Shown piece after piece: positions 31,844 through 41,903 of a DNA stretch of 64,000 nt; position 1 is the stretch's first letter; each line of letters starts with the position of its first letter. A program made the position numbers and the translations under genes. The notes beneath the pieces are model-generated. The model worked only from the letters and a program-made list of their open reading frames with translations. It ran no database searches and was not told the DNA's origin. Source of the stretch: Taxillus chinensis (lineage: Eukaryota > Streptophyta > Magnoliopsida > Santalales > Loranthaceae); NCBI GenBank assembly GCA_023512835.1, contig CM042087.1, positions 20,403,260-20,467,259 on the forward strand. The letters are read 5' to 3'.

Positions 31844-33997
31844 TGTAGGACCCAAAGTGAGTCTAGAGGGGGGGGGGGGTGAATAGACTTTCGTCGCGTG
31901 CGGAAGCTAGACTATTAGCTAGTTTTGGATTCCTCTATAGATGACTATGATGGAAGTATTTATGGAGAGGATGATAGGAGTATTGAGGATAGCGTGAGTG
32001 ATGATGAACTATCAGACAAAACTAAAATAAGAGTAAATCCTCTTTCGTCTTCAGATCTCAGTTGTGAAAGAGAAGGCTTATGATAGATCGAAGTGTGGAT
32101 AACAGACAACACAAAGATCAAGACTTAATGGAAGTGCTAGATCTTTGATGAATAACAAGATTCGTGAATAAAAGAATGGATTGCTCTTGTTCTCGATTCA
32201 ACACGGCGCACAACACTTTTTCAATTTTTCTCCGTTTTTCTCTCTCTCTTGTATTGGAACTCTTTTTTTTTTTTAGTTCTGCTTAGTCTTGTATTTCTCT
32301 AAGTCCGTCCGAACCAATATCTTGTGTTCTGTGTGTTTCCTTCTTTTGAGAGAGAGGTTAAACTCTTGATTTTGTCGTTAAGTGCATGAGAGATATATTT
32401 TTAAGATTAAAGTGCTCGTGCGCCTAGTTGTCCATCCCGACAGACTGACTTCCCGCCACTGAAAATGCGGAATGTCAGGGGATGGGTTGATCTGCTTTGA
32501 TTTGCAGATCAGTTGCCCGTACTGCGTATTTGGCATGCAATCGATCTTGGATGTTCATCCGTGGATAACAGTTGGCAGCAATTAATGTGTCATTAATGCG
32601 CTCAACTGCTCGAGACGGCGCAGACTTGCTGTACAAACCCTAGCTGACAATATCGCTAAGTGGTTGTGTTTAGGGTTGTAAGATTGCCTCGGAGGTAGAT
32701 GCCTCGTAGGTTCGGTGACTCAAAGATTTCAGTTAGCACCTGTAGAAAGTTGCGAAGTTCTGCTTCAGGCTTTATGGTGTTTCTGTGAGTCTACGACTCA
32801 CATCTTCGAGTCTTCGAGGCTAGAGGTCATGTTGGATTAGCCTTTTATGTCACTCTGTTGACTAAAGTCTACAACTCTGCGTGTCTATGACTCTACGAGT
32901 CTGCGACTCTTCGAATAACGCTTAGAGTGACTTCTTCGAGTTCAGCTAGTGTACCTGTTATTGTAGCAACGAGTCTACGACTCTAGTTCTGCGGTTCTAC
33001 GACCTTCGGGTCTCTCAGTTTACTATATTTGACTAAGTGGTCTGAAAATCTTCGACTCTACGAGTCTTCAACTTCGCTTTTCTTCCTTAGTCTTTCACAC
33101 AGGCTCATAAACTGAGTTCCTGTATAGCTACGACCCTTTAGCTACAACTCCCCGCCATCGATCTCTGAGTCTGGAAGTGTGGCAATTTCTCTATAGTGAC
33201 TGTGTCCCTTGAGTCTACGAGTCTACGACTCTACGACCCTTGAGTTACAGTTTCATTTGTTTGCCAGTTTTTATAGTATCGACTCTTCGACCTTCAACCT
33301 ACGAGTCTATGAGTTCAGTTTTCTTAACCATGTTCGGAGGATTCGACTCTATGACTTTCAATCTACGAGTCTACGAGTCCTATTTACTTAACAGTGTTCG
33401 AAGGCTTCGACTCTATGACTTTCAATCTACGAGTCTACGAGTCCTGTTTTCTTAATAGTGTTTGAAGGCTTCGACTCTACGACTTTCGATCTACGAGTCT
33501 ACGAGTCCGGTTTTCTTTACACTGTTCGAAGGCTTTAACTTTGCGACTTTCGATCTACGAGTCTACGAGTCCTATTTTCTTAACAGTGTTCGAAGGTTTC
33601 AACCCTACGACTCTACGAGTCTTCGAGTCTAATGATAATTGAAGTTCTGTTAATTGTCTTAAGTATTTATGGGGACTCTACGAGTCTACGAGTCTACGAG
33701 TCATTTAGCTTTGGTCACTGTTCTTAACACTTCTTCGACTCTACGAGTCTCCGAGCTTATTGACACTTACAGTAACACTCTTTTCCGTACTATGACTCTA
33801 CGACCTTCGACCTTGGATCTACGAGTCGCAATGTTCTGTCACTGTTTCACCTTGAGTCTACGAGTCTCTTGCCAATACGTCCTATGATAATTTCACTTCT
33901 ACGAACTTCGACTCTTCGACCCTACAACCTTCGGTTCTTCGAGTCTCCTGACTTTAACTATATTTTGGCAGCTTCATCAAATCGTATATTTCCAACA
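31844..33997 (-). repeat. 5' LTR of the SIRE-like element (2,154 bp)
   Basis: Plus strand from TGTAGGACCC to TTTCCAACA. It keeps the TG...CA ends that the 3' LTR has lost. A poly-G run (about 31867-31879) is longer than in the 3' LTR. The word array 32785-33960 carries five copies of a 64-bp unit. Elsewhere the two LTRs differ only at scattered bases, suggesting a fairly young insertion. Confidence 0.93.
32785..33960. repeat. GACTC/GAGTC word array with a 64-bp higher-order unit
   Basis: Dense repeats of TACGAGTCTACGACTC-like words, many forming short inverted pairs GACTC...GAGTC. Between about 33290 and 33600 they are organised into about five 64-bp units (GGCTTCGACTCTA recurs at 33403 and 33467). 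The matching array in the 3' LTR is 19618-20660, with about three units. Confidence 0.85.
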
Positions 33998-34248
33998 GTC
34001 TCTATGTGTTTCGCGTGGACAGGAGACTAAATTTAAAGGGTTGGCAGAATTTTGGCTGGACTGTCATTAATTGCTGCATTTAATGCTCTATTATAAATGC
34101 CAGTGTTTTTAATTGCATATTCTGTGCATTATCAGATGGTTTAGCGACCTGCAGCTCGTGATTTGTCCTTTTTAATTTTTATTTTAGCACATGTGACTGA
34201 CAGGCGTTGAAAAAACAATTCTGTCAGATGACCAGTGCATGGAAAACA

Positions 34249-34727
34249 ATTTGGACATGGACCTTCAGAAAGAAATGATCAGCATGGAAAAACGATAGGA
34301 TCGGTCCAAAAATATCTCTGCACGTCAATTTGCACGTGATATGGTGAATTCACGTGCAACTCCAAATCAGCTCAAACTTCTCCCCAAGCTTCCTTGCATC
34401 CTGTAGAGGCCTGAGAAGCAAAAATATGCTTGCACGTGAAATGGGTGAATTCACGTGCAGATCCAAATGCTCTGAAATTTCTGTGGTAGGTAGAGGACAT
34501 CATTCTAAGCAACTTTTGTTCTTGCACGCCAATTGTTTGAGGCCATCTACTATGTCAAAAGTGAGCTCCAAAATCTGCCAAAACAGCTTAAAAATGCATG
34601 TATTTGCAAATAGCATCTTCCTAGGGGTTAGAGCAAATATATATGATATATCAAGCAATAAGGCTCTAATCATGCTCTTAAACATCTAAATAAACACTAG
34701 AATAACGGCATAAAATGCACGTTATCA
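34249..34727 (-). repeat. 3' LTR fragment of the Athila-like element
   Basis: It matches 46128-46607 of the 5' LTR almost base for base and ends ACGTTATCA (TGATAACGT on the minus strand). The left edge at about 34248 joins Ogre-like LTR sequence at the shared trinucleotide ACA. About 1,040 bp of LTR are absent, including TATA and leader, while the inverted repeats near 34335-34460 remain. Confidence 0.9.
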
Positions 34728-36329
34728 AGTACACCACACATGAACCATTGCTTGTCCTCAAGCAAAAACATACAAGCATGCAAAAATAAAATAAACACGC
34801 AGTCAAACGGAAGAAAAATAAAATAACAATCAAGGAGAATCATGATTTCCTAAGCATGCAACTCTATCATGATGAAATGGGAATTTAAGCATCAAAATGA
34901 GTCATAGCTTAGTTCATTCATGTCCATATCCCTAGTCCAACAACCATGCAATATCACCACTTAAATTTCAGATATGAGCAAGCAATCCATGATAAAATAG
35001 CACCTAGTTTCCCTTTAAGTTCTTACCAAGGATAAGCAGCCTCACTCAAATATAATAATTCTCAAGCCCAATACCTATCAATGAACAATGGATGGAAAAC
35101 TCTATCTCTACACTCGCCATCAGCTATTGATTAAGTACTTGCCAAGCAATCATGAGAGTTCCCTATTGTGCTCATCAAAGAAAACACACCCTCTATTCTA
35201 CTTTATTTGAACTCACACTCTAGTCTAAACTCAATAAACTCACACTCTATTCTAATAACTGATAAAACAAAATCATGAGCTAAGGGTTGAGCTCAACACT
35301 CTCAAATAAACAAAACTCAGCCAATGTGGCTACCAAACTAACTAATTACTCATATGAACATCAAGCCAATGTGGTTTTTATTCTAATTCTTTCTTTTCTT
35401 TTCTTTTCTTCTTTTTTTCATAATAACCTTACAAGGTTGCATTTTATGCTCTCCCTTGATGGATTATTCACTCTTTTTTTTTACTCACATAACACATAAA
35501 TAAGACTGATTTTTCTAATGCATGCCCCTTGCCATTTTGCTACATAAGGAGAGACAGAAATTCATTGATGTCTCATATCCCATTTTCCAATTAAGTGATG
35601 GCTTTTTCACATTCTATATCACAGCCTCTTCCAATAATATCACAAAATAAAGAAAAGAATGCAAAGACAGTCACAATGACTTAGAGGTCTTGCACCCTAA
35701 CTCCACACACCAAACACTGAGCACTAATAAGTAATCACATGCTTACTTGACTCCTACCATTAAATAACCAATGTTGAATGCAGAGAGGAGTATCAAATCA
35801 AACTATTACCCATACCCTAAAATGGCACTCAAAGGCTAAAAGAAGCTGTTCTCATTTTTCATTTCTTTTTCACTCAACTTTAAGGGTTACTTAGGTCTAT
35901 CATAGCATTTCATGCTCAGCTAATATTCAAACTTCAGCTCCAAAAACATGGTGATACCATTCAAAAGATAAAGACATGATCAAACTAAATCAGAGCACAT
36001 TTTAACTATTCAAAGACCCTTATCACAACATGATACTAATGTGGCATCAAAAATTAAATTTTAAGCCAAAATTGCATACTTAATATCCATGCCTCCACAA
36101 GCAAATCATTCAAGCAAACAACTTAAACAATCATGCAACTAAAAATAGTTTTTTTTTATAAAATTATAAATAAAACATGCAATCACAACATAAAAGACAA
36201 GCAAGTGGCTCAAGTCACTCCCCATACACCACACTTAAAATATGCTATGTCCTCATGGCATAAAATAGGGAGTAGGAAAAACACTTACCTCTCAGTTGGC
36301 AAGCTGTAGTAGTAGATAACATTGGCCAC
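34728..36329 (-). other. 3' noncoding region of the Athila-like element
   Basis: AT-rich, with no recognisable reading frame. GAGGACAAGC... and GTGTGGTGTACT next to the LTR (34763-34728, minus strand) look like the degenerate polypurine side. A second copy of the same phrase (GAGGACATAGC, AAGTGTGGTGTA) lies at about 36258-36215, close to the end of the accessory gene. A pyrimidine-rich TTTTCT tract occupies about 35391-35418. Confidence 0.75.
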
Positions 36330-37103
36330 CATTCATCGCACCTGAGCCACAAAGTCAACCAACGTCTCGCCGCGCACTTCCTAAGTTTCCTTCCCTTGCA
36401 GAATAGCCATCATGTAGTAGCAAGCAAATATCCCACAGCTGAATTAGTCAGGCTGCTGAGGGATTTCCATTTCGTTGAGGTGAATAAGAGGGAGCTTATG
36501 CTGCAACAATCCTTCTTTTTTCATCGCATCCTTGATTCTTTTGATGAGCCCATGAACAAGCCGTCTCTTTCTTCTGGTGAACCCTTCGCCTTGGCTTGGA
36601 TCATAAAGCACCGCATGCCCTACACTCAAATCCACACGCACCAAGACGTAGTGACGATCAATGTGCACAGGTATCAGCACCTCGTGCATACCATGCCAAG
36701 GACGGTGCCCTTCATTCTGACCATTTATACACTGGCGCCACACACTTTCAGTCAAAGGTTGCTCATAAAGCTCGCATAGCATAATAGAAGTATACTGGGA
36801 CAGTGGGTAATTATGAGGCTCAGCCTCCACAACAAAACGCATAGTCCTGCAAAATAAGTCCACCTCATCTAAATATAGATATTCATCGCCTAAAATCCTT
36901 TGAAGGACAAATGAGGTGAAGAGGTCCATGTCCCTTGCAAAGCGAGCCCTTAGCACATGAGAGTTAATGAAGTCTTCAAATGATGCTTGACTTTCAGCAG
37001 ATGATAAGGCTGAATTAATGATTAAATGGATAGAAGGGCCAAGAAGGTCTTCAGGTTCAGTAGGCATGTATGTACCCCAAGAGACAGGATGTATAACAGG
37101 CAC
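36330..37103 (-). pseudogene. Ulp1/C48-like protease domain of the Athila-like accessory gene
   Basis: Minus strand from 37103: a helical region, then RPWHGMHEVLIPVHIDRHYV and VGHAVLYDPSQ. The His in RHYV and the Asp in LYDPS are 17 residues apart. The frame stops with TAA at about 36444; directly after it, in the same frame, comes SCGIFACYYMM, which supplies the expected catalytic Cys, then another stop. The same order PW...VLIP...H...D...SCG is found in the SIRE-like element's gene at 21094-24084, and the two domains share a recognisable pattern over about 100 residues. The premature stop should inactivate the enzyme. Identification is by motif. Confidence 0.72.
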
Positions 37104-38605
37104 AAGAGCCTGAGAATATGCAGGATCAGTAAAAGGCTGGAAGGGTGAATACCCTTCGCCGGCTCTGTCTCCTCTTGAGGCTGATAGTAGGATGGCCTAG
37201 TCAAGATTCTGGTTGAGGTGGATCCGCCTGGGCTGGATAAGAAACTTCAGGGGATGGAGAGGGTTCTTCATCAGATATCTCCACTATAGGAGAACGTTTT
37301 GATGCTTTCCTCTTGCTTAAGGCCTTCCAGATTTTGCCTAGGAGGCCTTTGACTTCTTTGTTGTCCTTCCTCAGGGCTTCCACCTCGCGCTGGGTTCTGG
37401 CATTTGCCTCCCTGAGCGGCTATGTTTCTTGCCTCCAAGCTTCGGTAGATGCGGCGGGAGGAGCTTCTGGGGCTTCCCATGCTCTAGGAGATGCATGAGC
37501 AGCTACGTCTGGGGCCTCCCATGCTCTGGTTCTAGGTTGTGAAGTAGCTTGTTGATCTCCAGAGATGAGGGCCATTAATTCTTCAAATTGGGCACTAGTG
37601 ATGTGCCCATTAGTGACTGCCCAATTAATGACCTCCACTTCGCTCACCACCTGCCCACGAATGCCTTGAAAGAAATTGAAAATATCTTCTTTGTGTACAT
37701 TGAATTGCATGTACATGGCAGTGAGTCTGTATAGAGTCTGCTTCCTTTGATCCAAATGAGGAGAAGTCTCCCTTGCAAAGTCAGTGGATCGCTCCACATG
37801 AACACTGTGCCTAGCGGGCTGTAATGGATGAGGAACATTGGTTGCCCAATGACCTCTGGTACTGATCCCCAAACCCCCTTCAGCATGCAATACTCTTAAA
37901 ACCCAGCAGTAAGAAGGAAAAGTGATGCTATCCATGGAGGAAAAATGCAAAGTAGGCATGCTTTGAAATATCAAACACAAAAATCTGCCATTTATCTACT
38001 TTGATGAGTTTTTCTTCCACCATTTAAAAATGGTAGTGGCCCAATCCACATTTAGCATATGATCAATGCTATACATCAACTCCAGGTGTGGCTTAGGCAC
38101 ACTATCTATCCCACTGGTCTGAATCAATAAGCATTTCCCTACCAGGTAGGCTAGGCATCTAAATCTTCCAACAAAACCATTCTTGGTATACTGCCTTCGA
38201 CTTTGAAATTTTCTAGCATAGTTGCATGCAATACCAAATTCTCCTAGGCTTAGCTGAGGAAGGCTATCACTGGGTTCAGGGAGGTTAAAGCAACGTCTAA
38301 TAATTTTAGGGGTAACTCTGACATAAACCCCTTGCACAACCCCTATCAGTTCATCCTCACTCACAGAGACAGATGCATAAAATTCTTGTAGGGCAGAGTA
38401 GGAAATAGCTGGCTGGGCAGATACTAACCTTTGTAAGCCCAGATTTTGAATTTTAAGAGCCACCTCTCTAGCCCAGCCCAGCTCTGAAGCCTCCAAAGCC
38501 TGCATATCAAGAGCATGCCCCAAGAGTATCTCCTCTTCAGGTTGGCTATCAGCACTAGGTGAGTGCACCTCCTCCTGGCCAGTCCTCCTTGTGCGCACTA
38601 TCTTT
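37104..38605 (-). pseudogene. N-terminal and middle part of the Athila-like accessory gene
   Basis: Frame from about 38601: VRTRRTGQEEVHSPSADSQP, then an N-terminal domain (about 38430-38000) with EFYASVSVSEDELIGVVQGV, YVRVTPKIIRRCFNLPEPSD and SIDHMLNVDWATTIFKWWKK. It resembles the N-terminal domain of the SIRE-like gene (ELYETMTFAGDDLVGTIHGV, then VRISADTIRD..LPLP) and the family known as putative plant transposon protein. Open frame 37980-37420 contains VINWAVTNGHI, like LINWLVEQGLV in the other gene; 37480-37201 is charged and helical. The expected start ATG appears as ATA at 38601-38599. At least two frameshifts lie between 37200 and 37104. Confidence 0.72.
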
Positions 38606-38705
38606 AAAATGAGAATAAAGAGCAAAGAGCAGAAAACTGAAGAGCAAGAGAGCAAAAGAGCAGAGTTTCTCTAATACGCAGATCTGGAGTGATTTTGGTG
38701 TGGAA

Positions 38706-39180
38706 GCCTTTGAAGATGGCCTCTCTTTATATAGCGTGCAGAAGGAAAGATGCTCCAATTGGCATGATACACGTGCCCCTAAATTTTCAGAGTGTTCTGA
38801 CCAAAATAGCCCTTGCACGTGAATTGGCTGAGTTGGCGTGCAGGTCAGAATCGTCCCAAACTTTGGTGGTGGGTCCCCCTTGAGCTGGCAAGCAATAGTC
38901 CCTTTTGCACGTGAATTGTATGAAGCTTCTAGGAGGGCTAAAATTGGCAATTTGCATTTTTGAGCCTCCATATGATAGCTAGCAATTCGCGTGCAAGAGT
39001 AAACGTGATTCACATGGTCTTCATCTACCATTCCAGAAAGTTACAGCTCAAAAGGAGGTGCACATGAATTAGGCAATTCATGTGCAAATTCACGTTCAGG
39101 CCCAAACTGGCCCAAATTTCTCCACTTAGTTGCTTGTGCATTATGGACCATCTTTAAGTCTTGCACGTGAATTGTTTGAG
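38706..39180 (-). promoter_or_regulatory. Possible internal promoter of the Athila-like accessory gene
   Basis: The minus strand reads CTATATAAAG at 38734-38725, about 125 bp before the presumed start of the accessory gene. Upstream, to 39180, are several CACGTGAATT half-sites and a perfect 12-bp inverted repeat at 39059-39086 (TGCACATGAATT, loop AGGC, AATTCATGTGCA). The same inverted repeats precede the promoter in the LTRs. The leader after the TATA is pyrimidine-rich. Open frames here (38555-39031) are shadows. Promoter function is inference. Confidence 0.5.
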
Positions 39181-39456
39181 CCCATCTTCAAGCACTTTTG
39201 GGCTTCACTTGCTCCTTGCTCCTTGACTTTGACTTTAAAAATAATTCCACAAGTTCAGGACCCAATAATTTGCTCATCCTACAAATGGTTAGTTAAGAAA
39301 GAAGCAAAGTCTCCTGCACAATGGTTAGCTTGCAAACAAATTTATTGAATAAAATAAATAAAAGAAAATAACATAAAATAAAACATAGCAATAAACATTG
39401 GGTTGCCTCCCAACCAGCACTTTATTTAAAGTCTGTAGCTAGACTTTCAGTTATGA

Positions 39457-40287
39457 TCATGCAATGGTGAAAGAGAGGGAATCAACTATCTCCCTCTGAG
39501 TTGAATCAAAGTATGGTTTCAGTCTATTGCCATTCACCCAAAATTTCTTGCCATCTACAGCTTGGAGCTCAAAGCTCCCATATGGCTTCTTATCAACTAT
39601 CACAAAAGGTCCCATCCACTTGGACCTTAATTTTCCAGGAAATAACCTCAACCTTGTGTTAAATAGAAGAACTTTTTGCCCTAAGGTTAAAGGTTCATTG
39701 TTGAGTTGCCTATCATGCCATTTCTTAGCTCTTTCTTTGTAAAATTTAGCACTATCATAGGCATCCAGCCTAAGCTCATCTAACTCAATTAATTGAGTCA
39801 TCCTAAGCTCCTTGATCTCTTGTGGGTTAAAATTTAACTTCTTCAAGGCCCAATGAGCATTGTGTTCTAGTTCCACAGGCAAGTGACATGCCTTACCATA
39901 TAGAATACGGTAAGGTGACATCCCAATGGGAGTTTTGTAAGCTGTCCTATATGCCCATAAGGCTTCATCAAGCCTTTGAGACCAATCTTTCCTATTGGCT
40001 CTAACAGTTTTCTCTAAAATGGCCTTAATCTCTCTGTTGGACACTTCTGCTTGTCCATTAGCTTGTGGGTGGTAAGCTAAAGACTTCCTATGAGTGACAC
40101 CATACTTGTTCAATAACTTGTCAAACAATTTGTTGCAGAAATGACTACCCTCATCACTGATTATAGCCCTTGGTGTCCCAAAACGGCTAAAGATGTTTCT
40201 AGAAAGGAAGTGAGTCACAAACCTAGCATCATTCACTCTAGTAGGAATAGCTTCTACCCACTTAGACACATAATCCACAGCAAGCAA
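39457..40287 (-). CDS. Integrase core and C-terminus (Athila-like), open
   Basis: Open 276 codons. It begins inside the core after a TAA at about 40290: [28 protein letters not shown] (second catalytic Asp), [20 protein letters not shown] (catalytic Glu), [20 protein letters not shown] and [19 protein letters not shown]. The C-terminus has [18 protein letters not shown] (GPF motif) and ends at [11 protein letters not shown]. No chromodomain follows, as expected for Athila rather than chromoviruses. The first catalytic Asp is in the adjoining fragment 40294-40662. Confidence 0.92.
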   Translation of the reverse strand: MLAVDYVSKWVEAIPTRVNDARFVTHFLSRNIFSRFGTPRAIISDEGSHFCNKLFDKLLNKYGVTHRKSLAYHPQANGQAEVSNREIKAILEKTVRANRKDWSQRLDEALWAYRTAYKTPIGMSPYRILYGKACHLPVELEHNAHWALKKLNFNPQEIKELRMTQLIELDELRLDAYDSAKFYKERAKKWHDRQLNNEPLTLGQKVLLFNTRLRLFPGKLRSKWMGPFVIVDKKPYGSFELQAVDGKKFWVNGNRLKPYFDSTQREIVDSLSFTIA

Positions 40288-40293
40288 AATGTA

Positions 40294-40662
40294 TTAATAC
40301 CCATCAGAATTGGGGAATGGCCCCATGAAGTCAATGCCCCAAATGTCAAAGATTTCAACTGGAAGGATTCCAGTTAAGGGCATCTCATTTTTCGTAGACA
40401 GACCACCTACCCTTTGACATCTATCACACTTTTTGATGTAGACATAGGTGTCTTTCACCATGTGAGGCCAATAAAAGCCACGCTGCATGATTTTAGCCAC
40501 AGTTCTTTGCACCCCAAAGTGGCCCCCATAATGTGATGCATGACAATGATGTATTATGTCATCTACCTCCTTCTCAAGGACACACTTTCTAATGATTTGG
40601 TCTGCACACCTCCTATAAAGAATTAGGTCTTCCCAAATGAATTTCTTAGCATCCACTAACAA
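40294..40662 (-). CDS. Integrase zinc-binding domain and first catalytic Asp (Athila-like)
   Basis: Open 122 codons. HHCC zinc ligands: HCHASHYGGHFGVQRTVAKI followed by KKCDRCQR. The core start is FDIWGIDFMGPFPNSDGY, with the first catalytic Asp in GIDFMGP. The TAA directly after DGY is the only break between this and the rest of integrase, in the same frame. Upstream, YRRCADQIIRKCV leads back to RNase H. Confidence 0.9.
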   Translation of the reverse strand: MLVDAKKFIWEDLILYRRCADQIIRKCVLEKEVDDIIHHCHASHYGGHFGVQRTVAKIMQRGFYWPHMVKDTYVYIKKCDRCQRVGGLSTKNEMPLTGILPVEIFDIWGIDFMGPFPNSDGY

Positions 40663-40671
40663 TTTCTTTCT

Positions 40672-41261
40672 CTAGTGGTAGTCTAACTGCTTGGGTATGA
40701 ACCCAGTGGCTAAATAATTTGCTATGTCAGCAAACCAAGGAAGATGATGCACCTCAAACAACTTCTCATCAGGAAAGTCATCTATAATGGGTAGAGACTT
40801 AGGTGCATTCTCCACACGGGAGAGGTGATCAGCCACAGAATTTAGGGCTCCCTTTGTGTCTCTAATTTCAAGGTCAAATTCCTGTAAGAGGAGAACCCAC
40901 CTAATCAAGCGTGGCTTAGCTTCTTTTTTAGCAAACAAATATTTCAATGCAGCATGATCAGTATAAACAATGACTTTAGACCTAAAAAGGTAGGGTCTAA
41001 ACTTGTTGCGGCCATAAACCACGGCTAGCAACTCTTTCTTAGTGGTGGTATAGTTCTGTTGAGCATCATCTAAGGTCTTACTAGCATAGTAAATGACCCT
41101 AAACACTTTTCTCGCCTTTGCCCTAAGACTACCCCCACAGCATAATCACTCGCATCACACATTAGCTCAAAAGGCTGAGCCCAGTCAGGTGTGACTATAA
41201 CAGGTGTAGTGACTAACTTACCCTTGAGGATGTTGAAAGCTTCTAAGCAATCTGCATTAAA
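40672..41261 (-). pseudogene. RNase H (Athila-like element)
   Basis: From 41261 the minus strand reads FNADCLEAFNILKGKLVTTP and then [20 protein letters not shown] in one frame; after a change near 41110, 434 bases are open from 41106 with [51 protein letters not shown] and [10 protein letters not shown]. The catalytic Asp of CDASDYA and the ExLA motif are present. One stop (41262-41264) separates it from RT. Confidence 0.88.
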
Positions 41262-41903
41262 CTAAAGCTTGTGTCTTTTTTCTAACAACCTACTCATGGG
41301 TTTTGCAATTTTTGAGAAGTCCTTAATAAATCTCCTATAAAAGCCAGCATGGCCAAGGAAACTTCTCACTCCTTTTTCATTAGTTGGAGGTGGCAGAGTC
41401 TCAATAGTGGAGATTTTTGCCTTGTCTACCTCCAAACCATGTGCAGACACCTTGTGCCCTAGAACTATCCCCTCAGTTACCATGAAATGGCATTTCTCCC
41501 AATTTAGGACTAGTGCCTTCTCCTCACATCTCTCTAAGACCACATCTAGATTTTTCAAGCACTGTTGGTAGGAGGAACCAAACACCGAAAAGTCATCCAT
41601 GAAGACCTCCATGATCTCCTCAACCAAACCCTGAAAAATGGCCATCATACACCTTTGAAAGGTGGCAGGGACATTACAAAGCCCAAATGGCATTCTCCTA
41701 AATGCAAAAGTGTCAAAAGGGCACGTGAAGGTGGTCTTTTCTTGGTCCTCAGGCTTAACCATGATCTGATTATACCCGGAATAGCCATCTAAAAAGCAGT
41801 AGTGGCTATAGCCAGCTAACCTATCCAACATTTGGTCAATGAAAGGAAGAGGAAAATGATCCTTCCTAGTAGCCTTGTTCAGCTTTCTATAGTCAACACA
41901 CAC
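41262..41903 (-). CDS. RT palm and thumb (Athila-like), open
   Basis: Open 213 codons: MCVDYRKLNKATRKDHFPLP, FLDGYSGYNQIMV, FRRMPFGLCNVPATFQRCMM and the catalytic block VFMDDFSVFGSS with both Asp residues. LGHKVSAHGLEVDKAKI and RSFLGHAGFYRRFIKDFS follow. It joins the upstream RT start (RTVTG, end of 43302-41893) by one extra G in a G-run near 41915-41920. Otherwise the RT is well preserved, which fits a young insertion. Confidence 0.92.
   Translation of the reverse strand: MCVDYRKLNKATRKDHFPLPFIDQMLDRLAGYSHYCFLDGYSGYNQIMVKPEDQEKTTFTCPFDTFAFRRMPFGLCNVPATFQRCMMAIFQGLVEEIMEVFMDDFSVFGSSYQQCLKNLDVVLERCEEKALVLNWEKCHFMVTEGIVLGHKVSAHGLEVDKAKISTIETLPPPTNEKGVRSFLGHAGFYRRFIKDFSKIAKPMSRLLEKRHKL

Larger units (their letters stand above)
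18671..33997 (-). mobile_element. SIRE-like Copia retrotransposon, 15.3 kb
   Basis: Inserted in the Ogre-like 3' LTR with perfect TSD GTCTC (18666-18670 and 33998-34002). 5' LTR 31844-33997, primer-binding site TGGTATCAGAGC (31841-31830, initiator tRNA-Met type), gag (31792-29266), protease, integrase, RT and RNase H in Copia order (29265-25936), an accessory gene (24084-21094), polypurine tract AGGGGGAGA (near 20690-20681) and 3' LTR (20680-18671). Great length, a large gag with coiled coil and a gene between pol and the 3' LTR fit the SIRE/Maximus group. No fragment of another element interrupts it. Confidence 0.93.
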
